The notes: generated by a model from the sequence alone, not told the origin. 64,000 nt of DNA from Pseudomonas migulae (GCF_024169315.1 NZ_JALJWR010000001.1:3398501-3462500), one strand, 5' to 3'; positions 43,067-52,545 are shown, counted from the stretch's first letter. A program made the numbers and translations.

Positions 43067-45250
43067 ATGCCATCGACCCCTTTTCGTCAGTCTCTGCGTC
43101 GCCTCTGGGCGCTGGATAAATTCAGTTACAGCGTGCGGGTGTTCATCGCCCTGACCGGCAGCATGGCGCTGTGTTGGTATCAGGATGAAATGGGGCTGCT
43201 GATCCCGCTGTTCCTGGGGATCATCGCCAGCGCCCTCGCCGAGACCGACGACAGTTGGCAGGGCCGTCTCAATTCGCTGGCCGTGACGCTGGTGTGTTTC
43301 ATCGTCGCCGCCCTGTCGGTCGAACTGCTGTTCCCCTACCCCATCCTCTTTATCATCGCCTTCGCACTGGCCGCCTTCTGCCTGACCATGCTCGGCGCAC
43401 TGGGTGAACGCTATGGTGCGATTGCCTCGGCGACGTTGATTCTGTCGGTCTACACCATGATCGCTGTGGACCAGCGCGGCGGCGCCGTGACCGATTTCTG
43501 GCACGAGCCGGTGTTGCTGGTGGCCGGCGCGGCGTGGTACGGCTTGCTCTCGGTGTTGTGGCAGGCGATGTTTTCCAACCAACCGGTGCAGCAGAGCCTT
43601 GCGCGGTTGTTCCGTGAACTGGGCTTTTACCTGAAGCTGAAATCGTCGCTGTTCGAACCGATCCGGCAGATGGACGTCGAGGCGCGCCGACTGGAACTGG
43701 CCCAGCAGAACGGCCGGGTCGTCGCGGCACTGAACGCCGCCAAGGAAATCATCCTGCACCGGGTCGGCAACGGTCGGCCGGGCTCGAAAGTCAGCCGCTA
43801 CCTGAAACTCTACTTCCTCGCCCAGGACATCCACGAGCGTGCCAGCTCCTCGCACTATCCATATAACGCGCTGGCCGACGCCTTCTTCCACAGCGACGTG
43901 CTGTTCCGCTGTCAGCGCCTGCTGCGCCAGCAAGGCAAGGCCTGCCGGGCGCTGGCGGAATCGATCCAGATGCGCCAGCCGTTCATCTACGACGCCAGCT
44001 TCGCCGAAGCCCTGAGCGACCTGCACGCTTCCCTCGAACACTTGCGCATCCAAAGCAACCCGGCCTGGCGCGGGCTGCTGCGATCCTTGCGTGCACTGGC
44101 CGCCAACCTCGGCACCCTCGACCGCTTGCTCAGCGATGCGAGCAACCCCGACGCCCTCGCAGACGCCACCGACAGCAGCCTGCTCGACCGTTCGCCACGC
44201 AGCCTCAAGGATGTGTGGATGCGCTTGCGCACCCAGCTGACACCGACCTCGCTGCTGTTCCGCCACGCCCTGCGATTGCCCCTCGCGTTGTGCATCGGCT
44301 ACGGCATGGTGCATCTGATTCACCCGTCGCAAGGTTACTGGATCATCCTCACCACGCTCTTCGTCTGCCAACCGAACTACGGCGCCACACGCCGCAAGCT
44401 GGGTCAGCGGATCATCGGCACGGCCATCGGCCTGACCCTGGCCTGGGCACTGTTCGATCTGTTCCCGAACCCGCTGATCCAGTCGTGCTTCGCGATTGCC
44501 GCCGGGGTGGTGTTCTTCACCAACCGCACCACGCGCTACACCCTGGCGACGGCGGCGATCACCTTGATGGTGCTGTTCTGCTTCAACCAGGTCGGCGACG
44601 GTTATGGTCTGTTCCTGCCGCGCCTGTTCGATACCTTGCTCGGCAGCCTGATCGCCGGGCTCGCGGTGTTCCTGTTCCTGCCGGACTGGCAGGGGCGACG
44701 CCTGAACAAAGTGCTGGCCAACACCCTGACCTGCAACAGCATTTACCTGCGCCAGATCATGCAGCAATACGCCGCCGGCAAGAGCGACGACCTGGCTTAT
44801 CGCCTGGCCCGGCGCAACGCGCACAACGCCGATGCGGCACTGTCGACGACGCTGGCTAACATGTTGATGGAGCCCGGGCATTTCCGTAAGGAAGCGGATG
44901 TCGGGTTCCGCTTCCTGGTGTTGTCGCACACCTTGCTCAGCTATTTGTCAGGATTGGGCGCACACCGTGAAACCCAGCTGCCGCAGGACGTGCGCGAGCA
45001 TTTGATCGAAGGGGCCGGCGTGAAACTGGCGATGAGCATCGATGAGATCGCCCAAGGCCTGGCGAGCAAACTGCCGATTGCGATTCAAAGCGATGAGGAA
45101 GAGGCGCTGGCCAACGAGCTGGAACAGATGCCGGATGAAATCGATGAAGGACAGCGGTTGGTGCAGACGCAGTTGGCGTTGATCTGCCGCCAGTTGGGGC
45201 CGTTGCGGACGTTGGCGGCGCATCTCATCAAAGACACCAGAGAAGCCTGA
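43067..45250 (+). CDS. yccS: YccS-family inner-membrane protein (FUSC domain)
   Basis: The 727-residue protein has two hydrophobic clusters, about residues 25-175 and 390-550, each with several transmembrane segments, and soluble regions after each. This is the YccS/YhfK plan of aromatic-acid-exporter-like FUSC proteins (FRHALRLPLALCIGYGMVHLIHPSQGYWIILTTLFVCQPNYGATRRK is the second FUSC motif). Transport of an unknown compound is likely; the substrate is not established for this family. The ATG at 43067 has GGAAGG about 16 bases upstream, a loose fit. Confidence 0.88.
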   Translation: MPSTPFRQSLRRLWALDKFSYSVRVFIALTGSMALCWYQDEMGLLIPLFLGIIASALAETDDSWQGRLNSLAVTLVCFIVAALSVELLFPYPILFIIAFALAAFCLTMLGALGERYGAIASATLILSVYTMIAVDQRGGAVTDFWHEPVLLVAGAAWYGLLSVLWQAMFSNQPVQQSLARLFRELGFYLKLKSSLFEPIRQMDVEARRLELAQQNGRVVAALNAAKEIILHRVGNGRPGSKVSRYLKLYFLAQDIHERASSSHYPYNALADAFFHSDVLFRCQRLLRQQGKACRALAESIQMRQPFIYDASFAEALSDLHASLEHLRIQSNPAWRGLLRSLRALAANLGTLDRLLSDASNPDALADATDSSLLDRSPRSLKDVWMRLRTQLTPTSLLFRHALRLPLALCIGYGMVHLIHPSQGYWIILTTLFVCQPNYGATRRKLGQRIIGTAIGLTLAWALFDLFPNPLIQSCFAIAAGVVFFTNRTTRYTLATAAITLMVLFCFNQVGDGYGLFLPRLFDTLLGSLIAGLAVFLFLPDWQGRRLNKVLANTLTCNSIYLRQIMQQYAAGKSDDLAYRLARRNAHNADAALSTTLANMLMEPGHFRKEADVGFRFLVLSHTLLSYLSGLGAHRETQLPQDVREHLIEGAGVKLAMSIDEIAQGLASKLPIAIQSDEEEALANELEQMPDEIDEGQRLVQTQLALICRQLGPLRTLAAHLIKDTREA

Positions 45251-45270
45251 TATCTATGGTGACTGGGCGG

Positions 45271-45388
45271 GCCTCATCGCGGGCAAGTCGAATCGTCGCA
45301 CCGCCGCTCCCACAGGGGATTTGTGAAGAACATAAAATCCAGGTACACCGCTAAACCTGTGGGAGCGGGCTTGCCCGCGATGAGGCCA
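45271..45388. repeat. Chimeric REP pair with unmatched arms
   Basis: The left arm carries the AAGTCGAATCGTCGCACCGC variant, while the right arm is the plain TGTGGGAGCGGGCTTGCCCG variant. Only the outer GCCTCATCGCGGGCAAG part and the inner TCCCACAGG part pair. This suggests recombination between two REP families. Confidence 0.75.
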
Positions 45389-45420
45389 TCAGCAACAGCG
45401 CAAAATCCGGATCAGCTCAC

Positions 45421-46158
45421 TCACATCCCATGCTCCTTCATCAACCGCTCGTAACTGCCATCCGCCTTCATCTCGGCAATCTCCCGATCAAAACCCGCCA
45501 CGATCTGTTCATGCTGCGGGTTTTTCAGGCTGACCAGAATATGCAGGCTGTTCTCGCTCAACGGCTTGGGCAGGAATTCCACGGAATTGCGCACCTTGGC
45601 TGATTCCCGGGACAGGTAGTAACGCGCGACGTATTCATCCTCCAGGGTCAACTTGACCCGATCGGCAGCGACCATGCGCACGGCCATGGCGAAGCTGTGC
45701 ACCGGGATTTTCTGCAGCGAGGCGTCTTCATCGAACGCCGGCGAATAGGCATAACCGCGTACGACCGCAATCGGATACGTGTGCAATTGCTGCAGATTAT
45801 TGAATTCGATCGGCGCGTCCTTGCGCTTGAGAAAGCGCACGCGGTTGAGCAGGTACTCGCCGGAAAACTGGCCAAGCTTGGTGCGCTCATCGGTGTACCA
45901 GGCGTTCACCAGCACGTCGTAACGTCCTTCGCCTACACCCAGCAGCGCGCGCGCCCAGGGCACCTGTTCAAAATCGCTGGCATAGCCGGCCCGGGCCAGC
46001 GCGGTACTGACGATATCGGTAGCCAACCCGCCGTTGATCAGCGTGGAGTCGGTAAAGGGCGGCCATGAATCGGCAACCAGTCGCAGCTTTTCCGCTGCCA
46101 CGCTGTGAGTCAGCAACAGCAATCCGATCAAGGCCAAAGCTCGATGCAATCGCGGCAT
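45421..46158 (-). CDS. Periplasmic solute-binding protein family 3 (amino-acid type)
   Basis: The 245-residue protein has a signal peptide (MPRLHRALALIGLLLLTHSVAAEK) and the family 3 pattern LRLVADSWPPFTDSTLINGGLATDIVSTALARAGY, VLVNAWYTDERTKLGQFSGEYLLNRVRF and a final FDREIAEMKADGSYERLMKEHGM. No ABC permease or ATPase gene is next to it, so it is an orphan binding protein; some relatives work as sensors or have lost transport partners. Ligand unknown. The 254-bp gap upstream (46159-46412) separates it from the divergent ElaA-type gene. Confidence 0.88.
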   Translation of the reverse strand: MPRLHRALALIGLLLLTHSVAAEKLRLVADSWPPFTDSTLINGGLATDIVSTALARAGYASDFEQVPWARALLGVGEGRYDVLVNAWYTDERTKLGQFSGEYLLNRVRFLKRKDAPIEFNNLQQLHTYPIAVVRGYAYSPAFDEDASLQKIPVHSFAMAVRMVAADRVKLTLEDEYVARYYLSRESAKVRNSVEFLPKPLSENSLHILVSLKNPQHEQIVAGFDREIAEMKADGSYERLMKEHGM

Positions 46159-46412
46159 GCTCGAAAATCCTTAGCGGGCGATTGCCCGACGTTTTCAGCC
46201 AAAACTCCAAGGCCCCGTACCGGCGAAACCCAGGTACTAACATTAGCTCATCGAAGCCACTGCACATCGCTTCACCCCAGATTACACAAAGAAGACAACG
46301 CCGCGCGAAATGAATGATGGCATTTTGGCCTTTGTCACAGATTTCTCCGCCATACAGACAACTTTCGTGCGGGCGCTTAGTATCGGAACGACGTTGCTCA
46401 AGGAATTGGAAG

Positions 46413-46865
46413 ATGACAATCGATTGGATCTGCAAACACCACAGCGATCTGGGCAAGGAGCAGCTGTACGCCGTTCTGCAGCTGCGCGCCGAGGTGTTCG
46501 TCGTGGAGCAGAAATGTGTTTATCAAGACGTCGACGGCCAGGATCTGGAAGGTGACACCTGCCATCTGATGGCCTGGGACGGGGATCGACTGGTGGCGTA
46601 CCTGCGGTTGCTCGACCCTGAACTACAGGGCGGCGATGTGGTGATCGGGCGGGTGATTACCGCGCCGGATTATCGCGGCAAGGGCCTGGGTCATGAGCTG
46701 ATCGCACAAGCGTTGAAGCAAGCGGAAAAGCGCTGGCCTGAAGTGCCGGTCTATCTGTCGGCCCAGGCGCATTTGCAGGGGTATTACGGGCGGTACGGGT
46801 TTGTCGTGGCGGGTGAGGAATATCTGGAGGATGACATTCCGCATATCGGGATGCGTCGCCCTTAA
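46413..46865 (+). CDS. ElaA-type GNAT N-acetyltransferase
   Basis: The 150-residue protein matches the ElaA group: WICKHHSDLGKEQLYAVLQLRAEVFVVEQKCVYQDVDGQDLEGDTCHL, then VIGRVITAPDYRGKGLGHELI (acetyl-CoA loop RGKGLG) and LSAQAHLQGYYGRYGFVVAGEEYLEDDIPHIGM. The substrate is not known. The start at 46413 is preferred because AAGGA lies 8 bases upstream and the family starts there; the frame is open further upstream without a good start. Confidence 0.9.
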   Translation: MTIDWICKHHSDLGKEQLYAVLQLRAEVFVVEQKCVYQDVDGQDLEGDTCHLMAWDGDRLVAYLRLLDPELQGGDVVIGRVITAPDYRGKGLGHELIAQALKQAEKRWPEVPVYLSAQAHLQGYYGRYGFVVAGEEYLEDDIPHIGMRRP

Positions 46866-46870
46866 GGGCC

Positions 46871-46964
46871 CTATCGCGGGCAAGCCCGCTCCCACAGGGA
46901 TCTTCTGTGAATACAATATTTGTGAACAACAAAGAACATTGTGGGAGCGGGCTTGCCCGCGATG
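46871..46964. repeat. REP-type inverted repeat pair between convergent genes
   Basis: Arms ATCGCGGGCAAGCCCGCTCC and inverse flank a 40-base spacer, a few bases after the GNAT stop and before the end of the leftward winged-helix gene. Confidence 0.87.
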
Positions 46965-46988
46965 GCGGCATAACTGACACCGCAGAAT

Positions 46989-47285
46989 TCAGGGATACTC
47001 CAACACCGCCTTGATCTGCCGCAAATTGCGCTCGATCCACCCCCGATCAATCGCCCCCCACTCGCGAATCCGATAACGCCCGGCATGGTTGCGCGCGCCC
47101 TCTTCCTGCTCGAATTCACAAACGATGTCCAGATCCGCCAACGCCGCAATGGTGTCCTGGGCCGTGCGCCGCGGCATGCCGGTCACCTCGGTCAGGGCCG
47201 GGACGCTGCTGGCCAGCCCGCTGTCGATCAGGTACGCCACGTACAAGCGGCGATAGAAGCTGCTCTTGGTCTTGCTCACGTCCAT
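46989..47285 (-). CDS. Small winged helix-turn-helix protein
   Basis: The 98-residue protein reads as a winged helix: SSFYRRLYVAYLIDSGLASSVPALTEVTGMPRRTAQDTIAALADLDIVCEFEQ gives three helices with MPRRTAQDTIAAL as the recognition helix, followed by a wing (EEGARNHAGRYRIREWG). No sensor domain is present. The ATG at 47285 has AAGGAG 7 bases upstream; a GTG at 47291 is too close to that site. It follows the YgjP-type peptidase gene by 15 bases, so the two are probably co-transcribed. Target unknown. Confidence 0.8.
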   Translation of the reverse strand: MDVSKTKSSFYRRLYVAYLIDSGLASSVPALTEVTGMPRRTAQDTIAALADLDIVCEFEQEEGARNHAGRYRIREWGAIDRGWIERNLRQIKAVLEYP

Positions 47286-47300
47286 CCACACACTCCTTGG

Positions 47301-47792
47301 CTACTGCATTTCCCGCCACGTCAGGTACACCCGCAAATCGAACTCGACCTGGTGATACCCCGGCAACATGTGCTCGCACAGCTTGTAGAACGCCTTGTTG
47401 TGATCCGATTCCTTGAAGTGCGCCAACTCATGCACCACGATCATCTTCAGAAATTCGGCGGGGGCTTCCTTGAACAACGAGGCCACCCGGATTTCTTTCT
47501 TGGCCTTGAGCTTGCCGCCCTGCACCCGTGAGATCGTGGTGTGCAGGCCGAGGGCACGGTGGGTCAGGTCCAGACGGTTGTCGAACAACACCTTGTCGAT
47601 GGCCGGGGCGTTGCGCAGGTATTCCTGTTTCAGGTCCAGCGCATAGGTGTACAACGCCTTGTCGCTCTGCACGTCGTGCATTTGCGGGTAACGCTGGCTC
47701 AGGTAATCGCCCAGCCGACCTTCGGTGATCAGCCGGCGCACCTGGTCCTGCAATGCAGCAGGATAGGCCTGGAGGAATTTCAAGGCAGTCAT
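47301..47792 (-). CDS. YgjP-type zinc metallopeptidase domain protein
   Basis: The 163-residue protein has the zinc motif HELAHFKESDHNKAFYKLCEHMLPGY (HExxH with a third histidine 8-9 residues later), the signature of YgjP/WLM/SprT-like peptidases, and a preceding helical region including YALDLKQEYLRNAPAI. It has no signal peptide, so it is cytoplasmic. The substrate is unknown. The ATG at 47792 is clear and it precedes the winged-helix gene on the same strand. Confidence 0.87.
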   Translation of the reverse strand: MTALKFLQAYPAALQDQVRRLITEGRLGDYLSQRYPQMHDVQSDKALYTYALDLKQEYLRNAPAIDKVLFDNRLDLTHRALGLHTTISRVQGGKLKAKKEIRVASLFKEAPAEFLKMIVVHELAHFKESDHNKAFYKLCEHMLPGYHQVEFDLRVYLTWREMQ

Positions 47793-47837
47793 CGGGGCGG
47801 CAACATCGATTACGGAAAGGTCGCCAGTGTAGCGAAT

Positions 47838-49961
47838 TCAGTCCGTCAGCGCGCTCCAGTCGAACGGCTGCGCAAAGTCGCCGACATCTTCGGCCACCAT
47901 CGGGCGCGCCACCAGGAAACCTTGCACGTACTCGCAACCATTGGTTTGCAGCCATTCATATTGCGCGACGGTTTCCACCCCTTCGGCGATCACCAGCATT
48001 CCGTATTGTTTGCACAGGTCGATCACATTGCGCACCAGCGCTGCATCCCGTGTAGACGCTGGCAAGCGAGCGATCAGATGCCGGTCGAGCTTGAGCGTGT
48101 CCAGCTCCAGATCACGCAGATGGGACAGCGAACACGGCCCCGAACCGAAGTCATCCAACGCCACCCGCACGCCCAGGTTATGCAGCAGGCGCAGCTGTTT
48201 GCGGGTTTCCTCGGGGTTGTGCATCAAGGCCTCTTCAGTGACCTCGACTTCCAGATGACGCGCCTGCAAGCCATACCGTTCCAGCACCTGGCGCAACTCG
48301 GTGACCAGGTTCGGCATTCCGAACTGCGTACTGCTCAAACTGACGCCCAGCACCAGGTCCTCGGCAAACAGGGTTTCCCAGGCTTTGCGTTGCTCGGCGC
48401 CGCGATGATAGATCCAGCTGCCCAGTCGACTGATCAACCGCGCTTCTTCCAGCAACGGCAAAAACAGACCGGGCGGCACATCGCCAACACTCGGGTGCTG
48501 CCAGCGCAGCAGCGCTTCGAACCCGCGAATCTGTCCACCGTCGATGGCCACCTGCGGCTGATACACCAGATTGAAATCACGGTTTTCAATGGCGGCGCGC
48601 ACGCTTTCTTCGAGCATCAGCCGTGAGCGCGCCCGACCATTCATGTCATGGTCATAGAAGCGATACTGCTGACGGCCGGCGCGCTTGGCCTCGTACATGG
48701 CGATGTCCGACGCGCGCAGCAAGCCATCGAGATTGGCCCCGCAATCCGGGTACGTGGCGATGCCGATGCTGGCGCCCAGCGCGATATCCAGGCCATCGAT
48801 CTGCTGACAGATTGACACCCGCTCGATGAGTTTCTCGGCAATCTTCGCCGCTTGCTCGGGGAATTCCAGGTCCAGCAGCGCCGTGAACTCATCGCCGCCC
48901 ATGCGCGCCAGAATGTCGAACGGCCGCAAGCACGCCTTCAACTGCTCGGAGACCCAGCGCAACACCCGGTCGCCGGCATCGTGACCGAGGGAATCATTGA
49001 CCCGCTTGAACCCGTCCAGATCGAGGTAAAGCAACACCCACGCGCTGTCGGAGCGTTCGCCCCGCAGCAGCAGGTTTTCCACCGTCTGATAAAAGCCGCG
49101 ACGATTGAGCAGCCCGGTCAACGGGTCGGTCACCGCCTGGAATTCCAGTTGCTGATGCAGGTGGCGCACCACGGACATGTCCAGCACCGTTACCACCATG
49201 GCGCGTTGCTCGGAGGGCAACGGCGCGCAAGACAGCGCCACAGGCACTTGCTGGCCGGGCGCCGTACGCAACAACGCGTCATGCAGACGCAAGGTCTCGC
49301 CGCGCTTGTAACCGGCCAACAGCTCGGAATCGGCCCAGACCGGAATGTGCGGCTTTTGCAGGTAATCCAGAAACTCTTTGCCTTGCAGGTCTTGCAGCGT
49401 GGCATTGAGCAGCCGCGACATCGCCGGGTTGGCAAAGCGGATCAGACCGTCCTCGCCGACCACCAGGATGCCTTCGGCGGCGTTGTCCAGCACCGACGCA
49501 TTAAAGGCGCGCGCGACCTCCAGATCGTGGCTCAGGCGCTGCAACGCCCGGCGATTGCGCTGATGCTCGAGCAGTGCCTGGACTTTGGGCTTTAGAATCT
49601 GCGGGTCGAACGGTTTGAACAGGTAATCCACCGCTCCGCTGGCATAGCCCTTGATCACGGCGTCCTGGGACTGTTCATTGGCGGTGAGGAAAATGATCGG
49701 CGTCAGGCGGGTACGCTGGCTGCCCCGCATCAGGCGCGCCACTTCAAAACCGTCCATGCCCGGCATCTGCACATCCAGCAGCACCAGGTCGATATCGTGC
49801 TCGAGTAGAAGACTGAGGGCTTCAAAACCGGACGCGGCCGTCATGACCTGCCAATCCTGGCGCTGCAGCAACGCGCGCATGCTGATCAGGTTTTCAGGGT
49901 AATCATCGACGATTAAAAGGGTTGAGCTGCCTTCGGCTGGCGGGGGTTGCGCGCATTCCAT
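47838..49961 (-). CDS. Response regulator with PAS, GGDEF and EAL domains
   Basis: The 707-residue protein has a REC domain (residues 14-135; D19-D20, phosphoacceptor D63, FKPFD), a PAS domain (about 150-275), a GGDEF domain (about 280-440) with intact GGDEF at 355-359, and an EAL domain (about 455-700) with EAL at 482-484. It should make or break cyclic di-GMP under control of a histidine kinase not encoded nearby. Most EAL residues are kept (VTEEAL, DDFGSG, LKLD, IAEGVET), but the metal-binding Asn of the usual VN-x-S motif is Ser at 541. It could therefore be mainly a diguanylate cyclase. Single gene, leftward. Confidence 0.93.
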   Translation of the reverse strand: MECAQPPPAEGSSTLLIVDDYPENLISMRALLQRQDWQVMTAASGFEALSLLLEHDIDLVLLDVQMPGMDGFEVARLMRGSQRTRLTPIIFLTANEQSQDAVIKGYASGAVDYLFKPFDPQILKPKVQALLEHQRNRRALQRLSHDLEVARAFNASVLDNAAEGILVVGEDGLIRFANPAMSRLLNATLQDLQGKEFLDYLQKPHIPVWADSELLAGYKRGETLRLHDALLRTAPGQQVPVALSCAPLPSEQRAMVVTVLDMSVVRHLHQQLEFQAVTDPLTGLLNRRGFYQTVENLLLRGERSDSAWVLLYLDLDGFKRVNDSLGHDAGDRVLRWVSEQLKACLRPFDILARMGGDEFTALLDLEFPEQAAKIAEKLIERVSICQQIDGLDIALGASIGIATYPDCGANLDGLLRASDIAMYEAKRAGRQQYRFYDHDMNGRARSRLMLEESVRAAIENRDFNLVYQPQVAIDGGQIRGFEALLRWQHPSVGDVPPGLFLPLLEEARLISRLGSWIYHRGAEQRKAWETLFAEDLVLGVSLSSTQFGMPNLVTELRQVLERYGLQARHLEVEVTEEALMHNPEETRKQLRLLHNLGVRVALDDFGSGPCSLSHLRDLELDTLKLDRHLIARLPASTRDAALVRNVIDLCKQYGMLVIAEGVETVAQYEWLQTNGCEYVQGFLVARPMVAEDVGDFAQPFDWSALTD

Positions 49962-50182
49962 GCTGCTTCTCTTGTCGGGGCGTCAAGCCGGTTTCTCGTG
50001 AAAACCGGACAAATAACAAGCCTTCACTCTAGACCGGGATTCGCTAAAGCAGAAGATATCAGTACGCCATCATTTAACTAAAGGGTTCATTTGCCGACTA
50101 ACGGTCATCGCTACAGGCCCCTGAAACCGGGAAAGATGGCCTTTTAACAGGATTTTGACGTCATCCATCTGTCAGACAGGCG

Positions 50183-50211
50183 TTAACAAAATGGCCTTCT
50201 GCGCTTATAAA
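50183..50211 (+). promoter_or_regulatory. Sigma-70-type promoter of the alginate lyase gene
   Basis: TTAACA at 50183-50188 and TATAAA at 50206-50211 are 17 bases apart, a close match to the vegetative consensus. It lies about 70 bases before the alginate lyase ATG. The rest of the 320-bp gap (49962-50282) shows no gene or clear repeat. Confidence 0.65.
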
Positions 50212-50281
50212 GACCGCCCTCCAAGGCGCGTGCTAGAGCTTCTGGTACGTCCGTGCTGCAAAATTCGTGGAAGCTTTGCTT

Positions 50282-50950
50282 ATGATCGATCTCGCATCCT
50301 GGAACCTCAGCGTTCCCGTTGGTAACCCGCCGTACACCGTTGAAACAGCCAAACTGGTGAAGGGTTTCAAGGATCAATACTTCCATTCCGACACCGGCAC
50401 CCTGTTTTTCTGGTCCCCGGTGACCGGCACGAAAACCGAAAACGCGAAATATCCGCGCACCGAACTGAGGGAAACCTACAGCAACGGCACCCTGAAAAAC
50501 TGGTACTACCCGGACGCCGACAACTCCCTGCGTGCCACCCTGGCGGTGAACCAGGTACCGAGCTCGGGCAAAATCGTAATCGGCCAGATCCACGCCTATG
50601 AAAGCCAGAAGCCCATGGTCAAGGTCGAATACCAGTACAAGACCAGCAGCAAGACCGGCAACATCGTCGCCAAAGTGCGCATGCACCCTGATGATGGCGA
50701 AGGCCGCGTGATCACCATCGCCACCGGCGTGAAGCTGGATCACGAGTTCTCCTACCTCATCCATCTGAGCCCCGGCGGTGCGCTGGGCATCAGTGCCGCG
50801 GGTTATCAATGGGACACCAACATCAGCGCCACGTGGCGCGTCAAACCGTTGTACTTCAAGGCCGGCGTTTATGTGCAGGACAACACCGGGTACACCAGTG
50901 AAGGTGGGAAAGTGACGTTCAGCAAGCTGGATATTGATCACGACAAATAG
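50282..50950 (+). CDS. Polysaccharide lyase family 7 (alginate lyase)
   Basis: The 222-residue protein is a single PL7 jelly-roll: MIDLASWNLSVPVG start, YPRTELRE (the R-T-E-L-R active-site strand), VIGQIH (catalytic His) and LYFKAGVYVQDN near the end with the catalytic Tyr region. It would cleave alginate by beta-elimination. No signal peptide is visible, which is odd for an enzyme on an extracellular polymer; export by another route or a cytoplasmic role on oligomers is possible. GGAAG lies 8 bases before the ATG at 50282. A comparable signal-less family 7 lyase is known in P. aeruginosa, as I recall. Confidence 0.9.
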   Translation: MIDLASWNLSVPVGNPPYTVETAKLVKGFKDQYFHSDTGTLFFWSPVTGTKTENAKYPRTELRETYSNGTLKNWYYPDADNSLRATLAVNQVPSSGKIVIGQIHAYESQKPMVKVEYQYKTSSKTGNIVAKVRMHPDDGEGRVITIATGVKLDHEFSYLIHLSPGGALGISAAGYQWDTNISATWRVKPLYFKAGVYVQDNTGYTSEGGKVTFSKLDIDHDK

Positions 50951-51012
50951 CCAACCTCAACCTGCAGCCCCCATGCAGCTAATACTGTTCAGTTAAGTGC
51001 CTGCACCGACAA

Positions 51013-51146
51013 TTGTGGCGAGGGGATTTATCCCCGTTGGGCTGCGCAGCAGCCCCAAACCCTGCCACCGCATTCTCGCTGACACACCTCACCGCCCGAT
51101 TTACGACGGCTGCGCCGCCGAACGGGGGCAAGCCCCCTCGCCACAG
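51013..51146. repeat. REP-type inverted repeat pair with arms of two variants
   Basis: The left arm is GTGGCGAGGGGATTTATCCC while the right arm has the GGGGGCAAGCCCCCTCGCCAC variant, so the pairing is imperfect in the TTTATC part. It lies in the 392-bp gap 50951-51342 after the alginate lyase gene; the rest of this gap holds the fba terminator and an AT-rich stretch. Confidence 0.82.
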
Positions 51147-51290
51147 CGCCCTGCATCTGACGGCCTGCACTAGCTTCCCCCAGTGTGTGCTTCGAGTGCC
51201 CACTTTGCTTCGACTACCAAGACAACTCTATTCAGATGACAAGGCTAAATCACCTGTAATAATTGACAGGTTTTAATACTTTTTTGCGAT

Positions 51291-51320
51291 AAAAAAACCC
51301 GCATTTCTGCGGGTTTTTTT
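51291..51320 (-). terminator. Intrinsic terminator after fba
   Basis: ACCCGCA at 51297-51303 pairs with 51308-51314 around a 4-base loop. T-runs of seven on both strands make it usable in both directions. It lies 23 bases after the fba stop in its reading direction. Confidence 0.92.
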
Positions 51321-51342
51321 GTGCAAATAAAACGCTGAAGTC

Positions 51343-52407
51343 TTAGTTAACCTTGGCGTTCAACTCACCCTTCAGATAACGCTGATACATCGCTTCCAAC
51401 GAGATCGGCTTGATCTTCGAAGCGTTGCCGGCAGTGCCGAACGCTTCATAACGAGCGATACACACATCACGCATCGCCGTCACAGTCGCGCCGAAGAACT
51501 TACGCGGATCGAACTCGCTAGGATTGGTAGCCATCAGGCGACGCATCGCACCGGTGGACGCCAGACGCAGGTCGGTGTCGATGTTGACCTTGCGCACGCC
51601 GTGCTTGATGCCTTCAACGATCTCTTCAACCGGTACGCCGTAGGTTTCTTTGATGTCGCCGCCGTACTGGTTGATGATCGCCAGCCACTCTTGCGGAACC
51701 GAAGACGAACCGTGCATCACCAGGTGGGTGTTAGGGATGCGTTTGTGGATTTCCTTGATGCGGTCGATCGCCAGCACGTCGCCGGTAGGCGGCTTGGTGA
51801 ACTTGTACGCGCCGTGGCTGGTGCCGATGGCAATGGCCAGGGCGTCGACCTGGGTGCGCTTGACGAAGTCAGCGGCTTCTTCCGGGTCGGTCAGCATCTG
51901 GCTGTGATCCAGAACGCCTTCGGCGCCGATGCCGTCTTCTTCACCGGCCATGCCGGTTTCCAGCGAACCCAGGCAGCCCAGCTCGCCTTCTACCGAAACG
52001 CCGCAGGCGTGAGCCATGGCTACGGTTTGTTGGGTAACGCGGACGTTGTAGTCGTAGTCGGTCGGGGTCTTGCCGTCTTCGCCGAGGGAACCGTCCATCA
52101 TTACCGAGCTGAAGCCCAGCTGGATCGAACGCTGGCAGACGTCAGGGCTGGTGCCGTGGTCCTGGTGCATGCACACCGGGATGTGCGGGAATTCTTCGAT
52201 TGCCGCCAGGATCAAGTGACGCAGGAACGGTGCACCGGCGTATTTGCGAGCACCGGCCGAAGCCTGGACGATCACCGGGGAGTCAGTCTTGTCAGCGGCT
52301 TCCATGATGGCGCGCATCTGCTCAAGGTTGTTGACGTTGAAGGCTGGAACGCCGTAGCCGAACTCGGCTGCGTGGTCCAGCATCTGGCGCATGCTGATAA
52401 GTGCCAT
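51343..52407 (-). CDS. fba: Fructose-1,6-bisphosphate aldolase, class II
   Basis: The enzyme splits or forms fructose-1,6-bisphosphate from dihydroxyacetone phosphate and glyceraldehyde-3-phosphate, mostly for gluconeogenesis in pseudomonads. The 354-residue protein has [27 protein letters not shown], the zinc site VCMHQDHG, a further [11 protein letters not shown] with Glu, GTSHGAYKF and [11 protein letters not shown] with zinc histidines, and [13 protein letters not shown] for phosphate. It is the Calvin-type class II B form. Last enzyme gene of the leftward tkt-epd-pgk-fba cluster. Confidence 0.96.
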   Translation of the reverse strand: MALISMRQMLDHAAEFGYGVPAFNVNNLEQMRAIMEAADKTDSPVIVQASAGARKYAGAPFLRHLILAAIEEFPHIPVCMHQDHGTSPDVCQRSIQLGFSSVMMDGSLGEDGKTPTDYDYNVRVTQQTVAMAHACGVSVEGELGCLGSLETGMAGEEDGIGAEGVLDHSQMLTDPEEAADFVKRTQVDALAIAIGTSHGAYKFTKPPTGDVLAIDRIKEIHKRIPNTHLVMHGSSSVPQEWLAIINQYGGDIKETYGVPVEEIVEGIKHGVRKVNIDTDLRLASTGAMRRLMATNPSEFDPRKFFGATVTAMRDVCIARYEAFGTAGNASKIKPISLEAMYQRYLKGELNAKVN

Positions 52408-52545
52408 TGTGTGTGTCTCTCCCGGTTTGGGTCGTTAATCGTGCCAGCCTGCCGGAGCGGCGGCGGCTATTCAAGTTTTTGCAGATCGGGGGTTGGTCCG
52501 GTCCGCTCATTCGGTATCGCCTAAATCTCTACAAGCCATCGAATT

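Noticed and set aside
43028..44929. Minus-strand open frame of about 633 codons opposite yccS
   Set aside because: Same low-complexity shadow composition; yccS has the membrane topology and FUSC motifs.
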